Source of the DNA: Botrytis cinerea B05.10
Lineage: Eukaryota > Ascomycota > Leotiomycetes > Helotiales > Sclerotiniaceae
Reading direction: 5' to 3'
NCBI RefSeq assembly: GCF_000143535.2
Contig: NC_037323.1
Span: 434,001 to 498,000, forward strand
DNA length: 64,000 nucleotides
A model generated the notes under the pieces. The model saw only the letters and a list, made by a program, of their open reading frames with translations. It was not told where the DNA came from and searched no databases. Both the position numbers and the translations under genes were made by a program. Each line of letters starts with the position of its first letter. Within the stretch, counting starts at the first letter, position 1. Shown here piece by piece: positions 48,537-61,435 of this stretch.

Positions 48537-51500
48537 GAATTCTCGAGAGGTTGAATACACTTTATGGCGAGATACGAGTTGGAAAGTTGCGGTATTTATA
48601 TACCCCTCCCTATTCAAGATCATTCCTTTTCTGAGTTCTGGAATACTGTACAAGAGTCTGCGATACAACTATAGGACAGAAGACTATTATACAGACCCGA
48701 TCACTGCTTGATTATCCGTTATCCGTGTGTCCCTCAAAGTTTCAAAAATCCTATTATATGAAGCCTTCCAATCTCTCCCAGATCTCATTCCCAAACTCAA
48801 ATTCATAACAATGGAAAGAATTCAAGGGACTATTGCCACAGGGGTTCCAACCCAGATCGTGAGAATATAGAACTTATGATACACATTTCGTGGAAAAACA
48901 ACGGTCAGACTCGGTAAATCTGGATATGAAAGACGGGAAAGAATGAAAGACGGGAAAGAATGAATGAGGGTGAAACAAAATGCTAGTAACAATAACTATA
49001 ATACTTGACGACGGGAGTGCCATTCCCCCCCTTCAAAAAAATAAATAGAGCAAGTAATCAGTAACAAGATGGCGAATAACAACACTCTTTTCTCACCTCT
49101 TGTAATATTGTCATCGATGCTTGTTTATTCATTCATTTAGAACGTAGCGCTCTACATAAGCCCCTCATATCCAACATTACATTTCTATCTCATCCAATTG
49201 CAATTTTTATCACCGAGGTACCATATATTCGCCCTCACTCGCAGCCACATTAGGATGATACCAAAAACATACAGACAAGAGAAAATCGCGAGGAGAAGAA
49301 AACACGATGTGCACACCCAAGTTTCTCCTCCATCTCCTCCCCTCTTCTTGTTCCCGACCCCAAACTTGCAAAAGAATCTTTCCACCTCCAAAGCCTTCAT
49401 CTTCACATCCCCAAATCAAGATGATCTAGATGAATAAAGAATCAACATACACACACTGCAAAACTCCTCCTCTCCTTTCCCGTAGTGTTTATCACAATTT
49501 CTAAAAATATCATGACATATGTCGAAAGATTTTCAATACATACAAAACCAAAACTACCCCCCCTTTTTACTAGCCCAAAAAACAATAACCACATCAAGAC
49601 ACGCAACCTAAATCAACGACAACACTAAGACACGCATAAAAAACAATATCTGACAATAAAACTAAACAGCTCAAGCGTCATTGCTCCAATATCTCTCCTC
49701 TCCCCCATCTTATTCCACCACCCATCGTTCTCTACTGCCTAGATCCAAAACTCCCCATCCCCATTCCACGTACTGACAATACCCTTCACCTCCCTATAAA
49801 TAATCCAAACCCATCAATTCAAAGAATCTTTCATATACACAGATATTACTCTAGTATTGCCAAAATGTTAAATCACATCAATCTATTAATATAACATAGG
49901 AGAGATCCTCATGATCAATCGATTACTCATCGATTCACTTACTGACTTCTCTCGAATCCCACTCAAGATTCCACATCCGAAACCTAATTCGACCTCATCC
50001 CTATATATAAACCCTCTTCACTCTTCTTCTCAAGTTGTTACTACGGGCATCAAATGTCGTAATTTCCATTATAAAGACTCATCAAATCCACACCTCTACA
50101 AACCTTCAGGCCCACATCATTCTTCACTTCCCCTCCTCACAACTATATTGAGAATGGCAACAATAATATCGATAGCCCTAATAGTACCGAGAATATTAAA
50201 ATCCAGGAACTCAATCTATACTCAAAGCTAGCTGCCTAAACTGACACGAAGTAAAACTCTTCTGTCTCTAGGCCCTGATTACGAGGTAGCAAAGAAACAC
50301 CCATCAATTCCCACAACTGCTCTTCGTGGCCTTTGAATAGATTCTCCACATTTACTCTCTTGTGATAGTTGCAATAGTGGTTGTGCACTCTCATATCAAG
50401 CCTTTGAACTACATCTATAGAGATGCCACAGATTTGCAGGGTCTGAATTGCAGAGGACAGAACAGAAGGAATTGGAATGAGCTGCTTGAAGAACAGATGG
50501 GGATCAGCTCCGAATCGTCAACAAGCTCTCTATGAAATCCGTCCGTGAGACTAAAAATGATCTTCTCCAAAGTACACAGATGTGTGGGCAGCATGATATT
50601 CTAGGAAGAGATAGAGAGGACCAAACAAATTCTTCATTCGAACTACAGCATTTGAGGAAGGCTGGAAGTAATGGCGTGGACGAGATTCTACTGTGATGGA
50701 AAGAGGGGGATATATAATTGGGAATTGCTTGGTGATGAAGAGAATGGCGATAAGAATACTAGTTGTAACTCGTTTGACGAGGAAACATACAGGCCTAGGG
50801 TCATCACGGTCTGAAATCTACAACATTACGAAATCCCCATTGAGAGAATAAAGAATAAAATGGAATCATCCTGCGAGAAATTTAATGTAGACCATCGATC
50901 GACTTGTCGCCTCGCAGCCAACCACGTATCTAGCTGGTGCTTGGAGTCGCCGGCATCCCGGAACACGATAGTCTTTAATATATGTGGTTTGTGATGATGA
51001 AAAAAGTATGGTAATAATTTCCATACTCTCAAGAACACCACACTTGCGCAAATTCAAACTGAGGAATGCTGGTGCTCCGCCCTGCCAATTCCAGAGAACG
51101 ACCCGCACTCTTCTTACCCTGCCGTCTTTTCACTCACCCCTTTCCGAGTCAATCCTCAAGTATAAAACCCGCATCGCATTCTTTCTCTTTCTGAATCGCA
51201 TACCAAAAACCCCCGAATAACCAATGGCCAATCATGCACCAAACACCGGGAAGTCAAGGCCGTAACATTGCTACCTCAATTTCGCGGAAGGAATAGCAAA
51301 TGCCGAGTATTTTCTTCCCTCCTGATACATTCTCGACTTCGAATTTGCAATTGCACGCACGCAAGACGCGCGTAAGAAATGCGATCAACACACGATGACA
51401 CCGAGTGACCGGAAGGAAAAATTGCTTCATGGAATGCTAGAATTCCACACAACCTTTAATGAGATCGTAGCACTTGCTTTTTTCCGGCCTCCAACCATGA

Positions 51501-52169
51501 TATCGGAAGGAAGTTTGCTGGATCACATCCACCGCGTGAAATATCGGGTATACTGTGACTCGGAATCCCCATGGAGATGATAGGATGGTGTGTGGAAGAA
51601 CTCCCCGTGCATATATATATACTCTACGTCCTCGATTCGATACGCCGTCTCGAGACCTAATCGCGGGAATCAGATATCTATCTGGTAACGATGATCTGAA
51701 ATCCGTAGATGTGATTCTCACGTCTTCACGTATACTCCGAGAATGATAGACTTGGCATACACAGGCGTGGACAATACAATACTACCCGTGCACATACATA
51801 CATGATCAGGCCGGCCAGGACCCCAATCCAACGACATTAATTGTCTCCGCCCATGGCCAGTAATCTTCTGAAAGAAAGCTAGCTAGCCTTACCACGAAAT
51901 ACCCGTTACCGTTGAACCACAATAAGATTACCGTCCAGACAGCTTCCGGCACTCTCATTAGATTCCATACCATACTTCGAGAAAGTATCTAGAACCCTTC
52001 TTCTCTTCCGATCGACCCACCGTCACCACTACAACAACAACATCATCATCATCACTATGAGTATCAAAACCCATCATCGATCTATAAATAACCATATCAA
52101 ATGAAGATCACCTCCAAGCCATCCATGGAATAATCTACCAAGAATTCTCATTCCACAATTGTGAACCCC
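48537..52169. other. Gene-poor spacer
   Basis: About 3.6 kb of AT-rich sequence, C/T-rich on the plus strand at 49.3-50.1 kb. A 106-codon ATG ORF at 49911-50231 is low in complexity (Ser/Pro/His/Ile) and lacks recognisable features. I see no RNA gene or mobile element. Confidence 0.45.
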
Positions 52170-54295
52170 TAGAGAAAGAAAGAAAGAAAGAAAGAAAGAA
52201 AAAGAGGAGCCACCAAGCCTCCTATCATTTTCAAATCTTGTATAAAAAATAAAAATAAATCCCCCCCTCACCCCACGATACTCATGATACCAGCAATCTA
52301 TATATACCGATACATATTTCCTCTCAACATAGAATAGAATGTGATATAAATAATTATAAAAAAATAAAAAAAATAAGGTAAATTAAGCCATAAAAAACAG
52401 CCAGCAACCCCAATTCCTCCCACCCGCGCATCCCAATTTCCCAATCCCAATCCCAATCCTCGCTTCCCAATTTTTCGCCTCTCTCTCTCTCTCCAATTTC
52501 CTTCACTCCCTCCCCCAGAACCGCAGATCCTCATATCGATAATGCCAGATCGACGTTATCGGTTCGTATACTACTTTGATTTCTTTCCACTTACTCACAT
52601 TTCCTCACGAGACAAGCGCATCCCTGTTTTATTTCTTTCTCGAAACCCTTGTTTATGGTATGGTATGGTGTGGTATGGTATGGTATCTCGATTTCGTACT
52701 CTTGCAGGTCGACAGACCGTGCCGAATATTCTCGAACATTTCATCTAAACTTTATCACTCCACCTCCCCTCCTGTCAAGTCAAGTCAAGTCAAGTCAAGT
52801 CAATCAAGCAAGCCCAGTGCAAATTCTCAAACCCTCTCTCACCATGAAACTCCCTCGATTCGCAAGCTCCCCAAACAACCCAGCGCGTCACGCCAAAATC
52901 AAAGGACACATAACGCATCCCCACACCCCCCGCCGCCGAATCCAGACCCCGAAAGGATGCGGATAAGGCTGGGTGTCTCCTCCGTATGATAATATCAATA
53001 GCCTAATGTAGTAATGTCCGCGCAACCCATTCATTCATTCATTCATTCATTCATTCATTCACTCACTCACTCACTCACTCATGAATTAACTCCTTCATGC
53101 GAAGCGAAGAGAAATCGTCGAGGGAGGGAGGGAAGGGGGGCGCCATGTTTCGCATTTCTCGAACGGCATACACAGATGTGAATACCACGGTACCTTATTA
53201 CATACCTTCTCAAACGATGCTGGATAAGCACAGACGGAAGAACAGGGAGGGGATTGGTAAGTGAAAACTGGAAAGTATCTTGAGAGAATTGAGGAAGATA
53301 AAAAAAAACTCTCCTCGGATTAATCTGAAGATTGATGCCCGTGTTTTGGATTTCGAGGGAAGGGGGGTTTGATGTGTGGTGTGATGGAGATCTTGCTTGC
53401 AGCTTGGAATTTGTTTCGGATTTCGATTGTCGATTGTCGATTCCGTTTTGTGAATTGATTTGAATTGATTTGAATTCCCACGTTTCGTTTGAAATAAACA
53501 ATGATACGTAGGTACGCATCACAGAGTTTAATATTCGATAGAGGAGGAATGAAATACGGGAACGAACAAGATTGCGTGGTGTTTTTGATATAATAATAAT
53601 TATGATAACTTATATGATATGAGCAATCCATCCATCCATCCATCCATCTATCTATTTATAGAATCCTCCTTCTTTTATAAATAAACAAAGACAAAAACAA
53701 AGACAAACCCGAAGTTTTCTCCTCCTCCTCATCATCATCACGACACACGCCACGATACGATACGATACAATACAATACACACATACGTCGACTCACCCAC
53801 AACGCGTTTCGCGTATTAGATTAAGCAATAAAATATGTGACTCTGTCTTCCCATTTCTGTTTCTGTTCCTGTCTCTCTTCAATCTACACTCCCTCCACGC
53901 AGCAAAATCCCATGCCACGCCACGCCATTCTATGCTTGCGATATGATGAAGTAAAGACAAACCATAGCACGGGGGGGGGGGCAATCCAATCCAATCAATG
54001 ATAATTAGAAGATAATTAGATATAAATAAACACACACTCGTGTGCGCAGGCAGGACGTGCATCCATCCATCCATCCAGGCATTCTTTTGGCAGGGAACCC
54101 GAAGGACGAGGGGAGGGGCGATCGCTGTCATTCTGTCTAAGACGGGGAGAAGATCAGGGTCTCTCATTTGAGTGTCCCGGACTACTCGTAGCGCTTGGCT
54201 TGAGGGTTAGTCGGTAAGTCGGTCGGTGTTCAGGAGGAGAGTAGAGTAGAGTAGAGCAGAGTAGAGTAGAGTAGAGTAGAGTAGAGTCAGTGGTA
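52170..54295. repeat. Microsatellite-dense block
   Basis: A run of unrelated simple repeats within 2.1 kb. They include GAAA at about 52175-52203, TCAAG pentamers at about 52774-52800, CATT then CACT tetramers at about 53028-53080, and TCCA tetramers at about 53627-53648. They also include CGATA pentamers at about 53754-53772, a G-run at about 53971-53980, CATC tetramers at about 54059-54077 and AGAGT pentamers at about 54236-54290. No supported gene lies among them. Confidence 0.85.
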
Positions 54296-57200
54296 GGGGA
54301 GGGAAGGGGGAAAGGTACTCGGGGCAGGCGGGTGAAAAAATTGTGAAAATTTGGTGGTTGCGAGGGATTTCTCAGGCTTGGGGAGTAGCTCGAAGAGGAA
54401 ATCAAACGATAGGTCTTGGGATACTTATTTACCTGTACCGGTGGGTAGATGAGTGTGTGTCTTTGTGAAGGGTTTTATTTTATACATGCGACCATACTAT
54501 ATAGCTAGCTACGATAAGAAAATGAAGAATTTCTTTTCGGGTGTGTGTGTCTCTACATAAATCATACGATATACATACACAAGGGACCTACGGAAAGAAT
54601 TCCACACGACCTACATACATGCGACCATCCAATAATCAATAAAAGTCGTTCGTCACAAGCAGAGCTCCCAAAAGTGCATGTTCAAATACCGAATAAGCAC
54701 ACTAAGCGTGATACCCGAGGAGCATTTCCCATCCCGGATTGGAGGCTCTAAGCGCTGGTGGATGGGTAAATGCAAGTGGAATGGACGAGGAAAAGCATGT
54801 CAGCGGGATTGATTGGACACGAAGCATTGCTGTTCGCGGAAGATTGGCTGCGGGAATATGAGGTGGTGCTACCCCCTGATGAGATGCATTGGCCTCGCGC
54901 TTTTTGATGCACTTGCTGAGGAATCGATGGGGGGGGATGATTTGATGGGACACTTTGGTTCGTAGACGCGGGACGCAAGATTGGATTGCGCAGCGAGAGG
55001 CGATGGTCGATGATGAATGCAATCGGTGGATCGGCAAATACGAGGTCTAGAGTGGTTTCTTGCCGGATGATGCTCTGGATGCACATCGATCGTTGCTCGG
55101 GAAGCGAGAAACTTGGTTATTTCGGAAGGGTTCACGGCGTGCATAGGTAGTGAGTGAGGAAGGTTGTTCGTGAGCATAGATAGCTGGTGCTTAGGTAACT
55201 TTCACCTCTGTTCAATGCAATGGACGATGGCGAGATGCATGTGCATAAAATCTGAACGATTGGCATTGGTAAGAACGCTTCAGCCCTGAGAGGATTGCGG
55301 CATCCAATGAAACGATGTGCTTCTTCATTGCTCTGCATGGATAACAGATGGATTGAACAGCCGGAGGATTGGGGACTGTCATTGGTGTCTAGGAAGTCGA
55401 TATTGTCCCTGGTGGCTGCGTGCGCTTGGCGCTGTTTGCGAATCCAGATATGTAATGCGAAGAATATCGAGAACATCCTAGATCCAATCTACAATCGAGG
55501 GTGTGATGAGAAAAGGGGACACCGGGCGAGGTCGCAGTTGTCAAGGAAGAGTGATAACCTTAATTCGCATAATTTCCTGCCGACATACCATTTGAATTTA
55601 TCCCGAACAAAGTTATTATTGCCCAGATGGCTACCAAGATGTGCCATGTAAGAGCGAGCATTGATTAGAAATTCACTAGACAAATACCTACATAGCATGC
55701 ACGACTAACTTAGGGCGAGAACATGGATGAGATTAGATGTTTTGAAACATCTCCCTCAAATCGCTGATCACATGCGTCGGCGTGATGCTTCGTGTACATT
55801 GTGAATGTGGAGAAGGGGACCAGCTTTTCAGGCTCGCCGGACTCTTTAGGCTTTATTACAGGCGTTAGTCTTTTGATGCTCCGTTCGCTGTCTCCTTGTT
55901 TTTACTCAGATAGATTGCATTGGCGCGAGGTGCACGACGTTGCAGGACGTTGCCAATATACATGCTCCAGCACTGCTCAATTCTAGGCTCCACGCTGGAT
56001 GATCCGGAGATGCTGAGCAAGATACGGGCAGCATCGTGTGCATCGTAATGATAGAGAGATATTAATTTGAGAGAGCGATGAGATTGGCTGATCGGGGCCA
56101 GAGATACGAAGCATCAATGACATGTACCGGTGGTGAGACTTTTTACAAAGCAATGCCGTGTACGAAAGAGAGGATCCTCTTCCTTCCCAGCTATCAATCC
56201 AGGCCTTTTCGTGTTCCCCTTCACAGCCAGGAAAGTGTTCAAAAAGATGACTCCCAAGATGTGTGTGGACCCACCATCAAGCAAGAATGAGGCACAGTGC
56301 TCCGAACAGTGTAATAAAAACTGCCAGTCGCAGGTCGGGGTGGATGTACGGACCAGTTTAAAAATTGGCGAGATTTATGGATGGAGAGACTTATGAGCCA
56401 CGCGATATGTACGCGTTTTGGTTGTCCCGGAGTGGAGATTCGGAGTGGTGGTATTGCTTTTGATATGCACCATGTACACACACATAAATGATTAGGTGAG
56501 ATGGGATATTGAGCGTCCTGGGAGGGACAAGTCTTGCTTGAAGTGATAATTTAGCTAGGGGAAGCTTGTGTTTGAGAGCGTTCCGTGGCTAGAAATAGTT
56601 GAGATTTAGGTTCATCACAAGTTCAAGCAGCATTTGAAATTTATGCAATAGGCTTCGTCCCCTTGATCCCACTTCATCGGTCCCGTCAAACGGTCGAAGG
56701 GCTCGAAGGATTTTCCCTTCCAACCTTGAAACTATGCTACCCTTTTTTAAATCATCTACTTCGTACCCGTTGTACCCGTACGTGCGTGCGGTGCCCTCTC
56801 TCGTCGTCATTAGTCACATCTGGTGCGCGGTTCTTTGCACTATGCTATTGAACCCCTCTGCGGTATCTTCGGCTTGTGCTCTCGTTTCTCTTCGTGTCTT
56901 TCCTCGCCGTGAAAAGTTGGCTCTGGAACTTTGAAAACCCAACGCAAGCTGCAAGAAAGAAACTATTGTCCAGGAACCAATTAATAGAAGTGGAACCTGT
57001 CAATATGGTTTTCGTGGCACCAGGTATCTTAGATGATCATGTCAACAAAAAAGTCTCTTAATGATTCCCTTTTCGTGTCTAGTCCCTTTAAATTGGATGT
57101 CTAGCAAGCTACCAGCACACCTAATTTTCTTAGCTAAAGTTAGCTCAACGAGGCTTTTCCCTCCCTCGCTCATCGAACACCAATCTCCATGCCAATCAAA

Positions 57201-58458
57201 CCTTCGAGACTCGGTTTGTGAAATGGATGGTCGAATGTCGAGTCGCTTTTCCCTTACGTCTCACCACACCGCCCTTTGCATCATTCTTCGCCATGGAGAA
57301 TTCGAATCCACGTTTCTTCCCAGTCCTCCCATCTACCCAACACCAGCTCGATCACAGAGAGACGAACAAGAGATTGATAAGACTTTCATCACGCACACTA
57401 ACAGAATCTGCGACAAAGAGCACACGGAAGATTCCCCCACATCAGCTCTTTTTTTAAATTAAAACCCAGAGTGGTCCCTTTGAGGAATCCCTAGGTATGA
57501 CAAGGAATCTTTGTTGATCAAACCTACTAAGTGATCATCCATGCTCACGCTCGAGCAAAGACTTTTTCGCTACTTTCGGATATGCTGGGTAGCTTGCATG
57601 GCCCAATGAGGAAGAGTGGATGTAAGCAACACGATCAAGATGTAACCAGAGCCTACCCTGTTGCACCATCTTTAACTTTGGTGAAGGGGGACCTGTCGAG
57701 CGTTCATTGGGATATGCTATGTGCGAAGGACAGAGGCGATGGATGCAAGTTTTAAGCAGAGGGCGAAACCTAGTCTCATTGGAACGCCTCTTTTTGCCTT
57801 CGACATGCAGCGGACTAATTCGTTAATCTCATTCGCTCCGTGGAGACGATCTCATTCATGGCTGGTCGAGGAAGAGTCAATCTCATTCCTTTCCTGGAAT
57901 TGGGTATTGGACCTTGGACTCTGGGATTGCAATCTTCAGATGCTTTTTGCAGTTGGCATGCAGTATGTACCGTTAGGATCGTTTCTCCAGCACTCTCGAT
58001 CGATGTCGATACCTATGTAGATGAGGACGTGAGAAGAACAAACCAATATCAACTTGACCAGGATGGGTGGGTGGGTGGATTGAGTTCTTTCTTTCCTTTC
58101 TTGCTTAGTTGATTAGTTGATGAGTTGCTTAGTTGATTAGTTGATTAGTTAGTGAGTTAGTGAGTTAGTTCTTGATATTGCAATGCATCCTCGATTCTTT
58201 TCTTTCCCCCCCCCCCGTTCGTTCCATTCCACTCACCTCTTTCGTCTCCTGCTCCTTATGTGCCTGCCCTTTTCACGCGTGTCAAGTAGTTACCACATGG
58301 AGACTAGAAAGGACCGTTCTGGGATACTCTTTATTGTTGAGTGATAGAGCCCGTCTTGTTTCCTGGTGGAAATCCAGCTTCTTTAAGGCATTATTTTGGA
58401 TGGACGGTGGACGCAATTCGATTGGCTCAGCCATTCCCTCTTTCTCCATAAAAGTATG
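54296..58458. other. Gene-poor spacer
   Basis: About 4.2 kb with many short overlapping ORFs on both strands and no recognisable protein. A TTAGTTGA-type repeat lies at about 58106-58170 and a C-run at about 58207-58217. The 12-base word ACATGCGACCAT occurs twice (about 54484 and 54617). Confidence 0.45.
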
Positions 58459-59800
58459 CTCCCTGGGTATTTCCATTGTACATCCTGATTATACTTTTCT
58501 GCTCTCGCTCTGCTTGCCCTCGACCACCCTTGACCCCAAGTAGCAAAAGCAGCTAGCGACTTCACACTTCACTCTTTTCTCTTTTCTCTTCACTCTTCAC
58601 TCGCACCGCAAGCACAACCACGAGCACAATAATTGATCCCAACGCTACTGTACGCACCGACGCACCTGCCTTCACCTCGCCCATTCACTTAAACCCACCC
58701 ACCTTCTCTCTTTCCACTCATCATCATCCACCCAGACCTTAGACCTTTTCTTTCTCCACACTCGAACTCTTATTCACTCACGCACACGCACAAACACGCA
58801 TCAATTTCATTTTCATTTTTTATTCTTCCTCTTTTCTTTCGTTTACCCCCCCCAAAAAGAATTTAAAGTCCGTCGACAATCCTTCCAAGTTGAAAAAAAA
58901 AAAACCTTACTTGCTTTTTATTTCTTCTCATTCGAGACTTCCTTCTGTATCACATCTTTTTGTTGTCGTCGTTGTCTTCGTCGTCGTCGTCCGCGTCGTC
59001 TTTTGACTTTACTTTGAGATATCGCTTCCTTCTCCACATCTTCTTCCCACCAAATAGAGATACCACACACAACACCACATCCAATCCCCAAACGCTGTAA
59101 TATTCCCATCAAAAGCGACCTCAACTCGTCATCGTCATCGTCACCGTCACCGAAATCAGAAGAAAGAGAATTCAAAACTCCAGTGTGAGAAGGCCACGCC
59201 ATTTTTATCAGTCCGCGACCGAGAAAATACAAACTTATTTACATCCATTGTTCGGACTTTTCGGGTTTCTGTTGTTTATATTGAAGAACCATCAACTCTT
59301 TTCTTGCATTCACCCATCAAAAAGTTATCTCTTCAATCATCCCAATCCCTTTACATCTTGGAGAAGAATCGTTTCGATCAACCTTCGTTCTCATTCTCTC
59401 GCACACATTTCATCACTCATTACGACGATTTGTTTGTTGCCCGTGTTAAAAGAAAAGGCTTGCCTCTTTTTTTCCATCACCACCTCATCTCACCACACCA
59501 CATTCGAGCTTCTTTTTACAGAATTACATTTTACAAAGCAGAACAATTAATTACATCGAAACTCCTTCGACTTTGCGTACAGCACGCATTCGATAATATC
59601 CCTTTTCGAATCATCTTAATTTATCTAATACAATTCTCGTCCCCTCCTCAGGTCGACCTGACAATCATTGCACCACCACATCATCGACACGAATACATTC
59701 TCTTCGATAATCGATCCTTCACGAATCTACGAATCGAACGATTCCTACCTTGAGACCCCAACCCACAATACCACCTACAATTGTATAAAAAAACATCAAA
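58459..59800 (+). promoter_or_regulatory. ATG-free, pyrimidine-rich 5' leader
   Basis: There is no ATG on the plus strand between 58459 and 59800 (1.34 kb, where about 20 would be expected). The first ATG is the start codon of the 544-aa protein at 59801. The stretch is rich in CT and CAC tracts and short A-runs. I infer a long transcribed leader selected against upstream start codons, plus the core promoter at its distal end. No intron signal is compelling. Confidence 0.6.
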
Positions 59801-61435
59801 ATGGACGCAGGCGGTCTTGCTCAGATGTCTTACAACAACTTCCCTTCCGGCAATGGTTTGGGTATGCCAGTTACTGGTTTCGCTGCCAGAAGAGCTGCTA
59901 ATGGTTCCAACATCAAACGTCTTTCATTTGAACCCACTGCCAAGACTCTCGACTCTCAGGACAACGGGGCACCAACTCCAAGAACATCTCGCTCTCACTT
60001 ACTTGCAGGTTTGAGAACTGCACCAAAGTCTGCTACTTCTGCAAACTTTCCATCAACTGCTCCACCAACCCAAGTTCAACACAACACCGGTAACAACGGA
60101 ATGAACTCGAGCAGATATGCCGATAATGGACCAAAGACTTCAGGATATGCTTCATTCAATCAACAAAACCATCAAATGAATCAACAACAGATGTACTCTG
60201 TCCCCGAACAAGTTCTTTCAACTCCCGAGATTCGACTCGATGATGGACATGATGGAATGGATCCAAATTTGTATGCTCAGCTTGTTGCTACCAACCTGTA
60301 CCTCGCAGAACAACAACAACGTCTTCAACAACAATTGATGAATGTTCAAGCTGCCGCTCAACAGATGAGTTTGAATGGACAGTACGCAACTCCACCAATC
60401 ACCCCACAAAACATGGGAATGTATCAACAACAGCAAATGAAGCAGAACATGCAACCAATCATTACACCTGTTCCCGGAGCTCAACCTGGTGTTTACTCTT
60501 ACTACAACCCCATGACTGGACAACAATCCTATTTCATGGATAACAGTCAACAGTATGCCGAGTCACCAATTGATCAAAGAGTCAGCTATTCTCCACCACA
60601 ACAACCTGGTACACCGAGGTTCCAGGTTTCTCCACCACCACAATCGGATGCACCATCTTTCACCAGATCCATCAGTCCACCAAAAAAATCTGCATCCCCA
60701 CCACAGGATCATGCTCCTTTACCTCCACCATCTGCTGGTGCTTTCCGTAGAGGACATCGTAGCTCAAAGTCTATGGCTATGTCTATGTCTGGCGAGCTTC
60801 CTTTGGATGGTCCAAAAACGGCTGGATTGCCAAAATCTACTTTCCCAGGTACTCCAACCCAAACAGGATTTGGTCCCGGGGCAGGACGTGCTGGTGAACA
60901 TCCAGTAAGACAACCACGGGGTCCACCTCCCATTGAAGAATTGAAATCCAAACCAACTGCCAAGTTTGAGGGTTCCAAGAACTTTGCTACTCGTACTCGT
61001 CGAAGTGCTGTTCACAATCTCGTTCGTGCTGGAATGGAACGCCGAAGAGCACCAGGTAGTGCATCAGGTAGCATGTCACCTGTATCTGAAGATGGTGAGA
61101 TGTCATTTTCAGCTGATGATAATGATTCGGATTCTGGCCGTAGTGGAAGTGGAAGTCTTTCAGGTCGTCCAAGTCCACCAAGCTCTCGTACATCTCAACA
61201 TGGTGCCATTGGTTCTAACCGCCCCACTTCAAGACAAAACTCTTTTGAGATCAAGTCAGTCGTGTCAGTTGATTCATTCACTGCTGAGAGTGTTTCTGGC
61301 GATGAACAAATTGGTGGTAGCTTTGCTGCTGTCTTTAAGAATGCTGGAAAGAAGCCTGAAGTAGCTGCTATTCAAAAGAAAGCACCAATGCTTGTTCTTA
61401 CTAGCGCCGAGAAACGCAAGAGCTCCATCGTTTAA
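59801..61435 (+). CDS. Gln/Pro/Ser-rich conserved fungal protein of unknown function
   Basis: A single-exon gene encoding 544 aa, starting at ATG 59801 in an excellent context (ATCAAAATGGAC) right after the ATG-free leader. Residues about 120-250 are Gln/Asn/Met-rich with one likely coiled coil (LYLAEQQQRLQQQLMNVQAA). Residues 260-350 are Pro/Ser-rich with SPPKK-like motifs. The block at about 366-415 (RQPRGPPPIEELKSKP, then GSKNFATRTRRSAVHNLVRA) looks like a conserved element seen in uncharacterised ascomycete proteins; I cannot name it. A Ser/Asp-rich stretch and a basic end (SAEKRKSSIV) follow. There is no membrane span or signal peptide. The composition suggests a regulatory or RNA-granule-type protein, but this is inference only. 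Confidence 0.85.
   Translation: MDAGGLAQMSYNNFPSGNGLGMPVTGFAARRAANGSNIKRLSFEPTAKTLDSQDNGAPTPRTSRSHLLAGLRTAPKSATSANFPSTAPPTQVQHNTGNNGMNSSRYADNGPKTSGYASFNQQNHQMNQQQMYSVPEQVLSTPEIRLDDGHDGMDPNLYAQLVATNLYLAEQQQRLQQQLMNVQAAAQQMSLNGQYATPPITPQNMGMYQQQQMKQNMQPIITPVPGAQPGVYSYYNPMTGQQSYFMDNSQQYAESPIDQRVSYSPPQQPGTPRFQVSPPPQSDAPSFTRSISPPKKSASPPQDHAPLPPPSAGAFRRGHRSSKSMAMSMSGELPLDGPKTAGLPKSTFPGTPTQTGFGPGAGRAGEHPVRQPRGPPPIEELKSKPTAKFEGSKNFATRTRRSAVHNLVRAGMERRRAPGSASGSMSPVSEDGEMSFSADDNDSDSGRSGSGSLSGRPSPPSSRTSQHGAIGSNRPTSRQNSFEIKSVVSVDSFTAESVSGDEQIGGSFAAVFKNAGKKPEVAAIQKKAPMLVLTSAEKRKSSIV

Noticed and set aside
54484..54628. ACATGCGACCAT word, twice, resembling the start of fungal 5S rRNA
   Set aside because: Only about a dozen bases match and the expected internal promoter and 3' half of a 5S gene do not follow at either site.
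54702..55476. Several overlapping minus-strand ORFs
   Set aside because: They occupy different frames of the same stretch with no recognisable motif, start context or splice pattern.
58918..59202. Minus-strand ORF with Asp and Arg runs opposite the leader
   Set aside because: The acidic and basic runs come from the antisense of CGT/GTC triplet repeats; no conserved domain is visible.
59185..59753. Plus-strand ORFs in the leader of the 544-aa gene
   Set aside because: None begins with ATG; the only open frames rely on non-ATG starts in an ATG-free leader.
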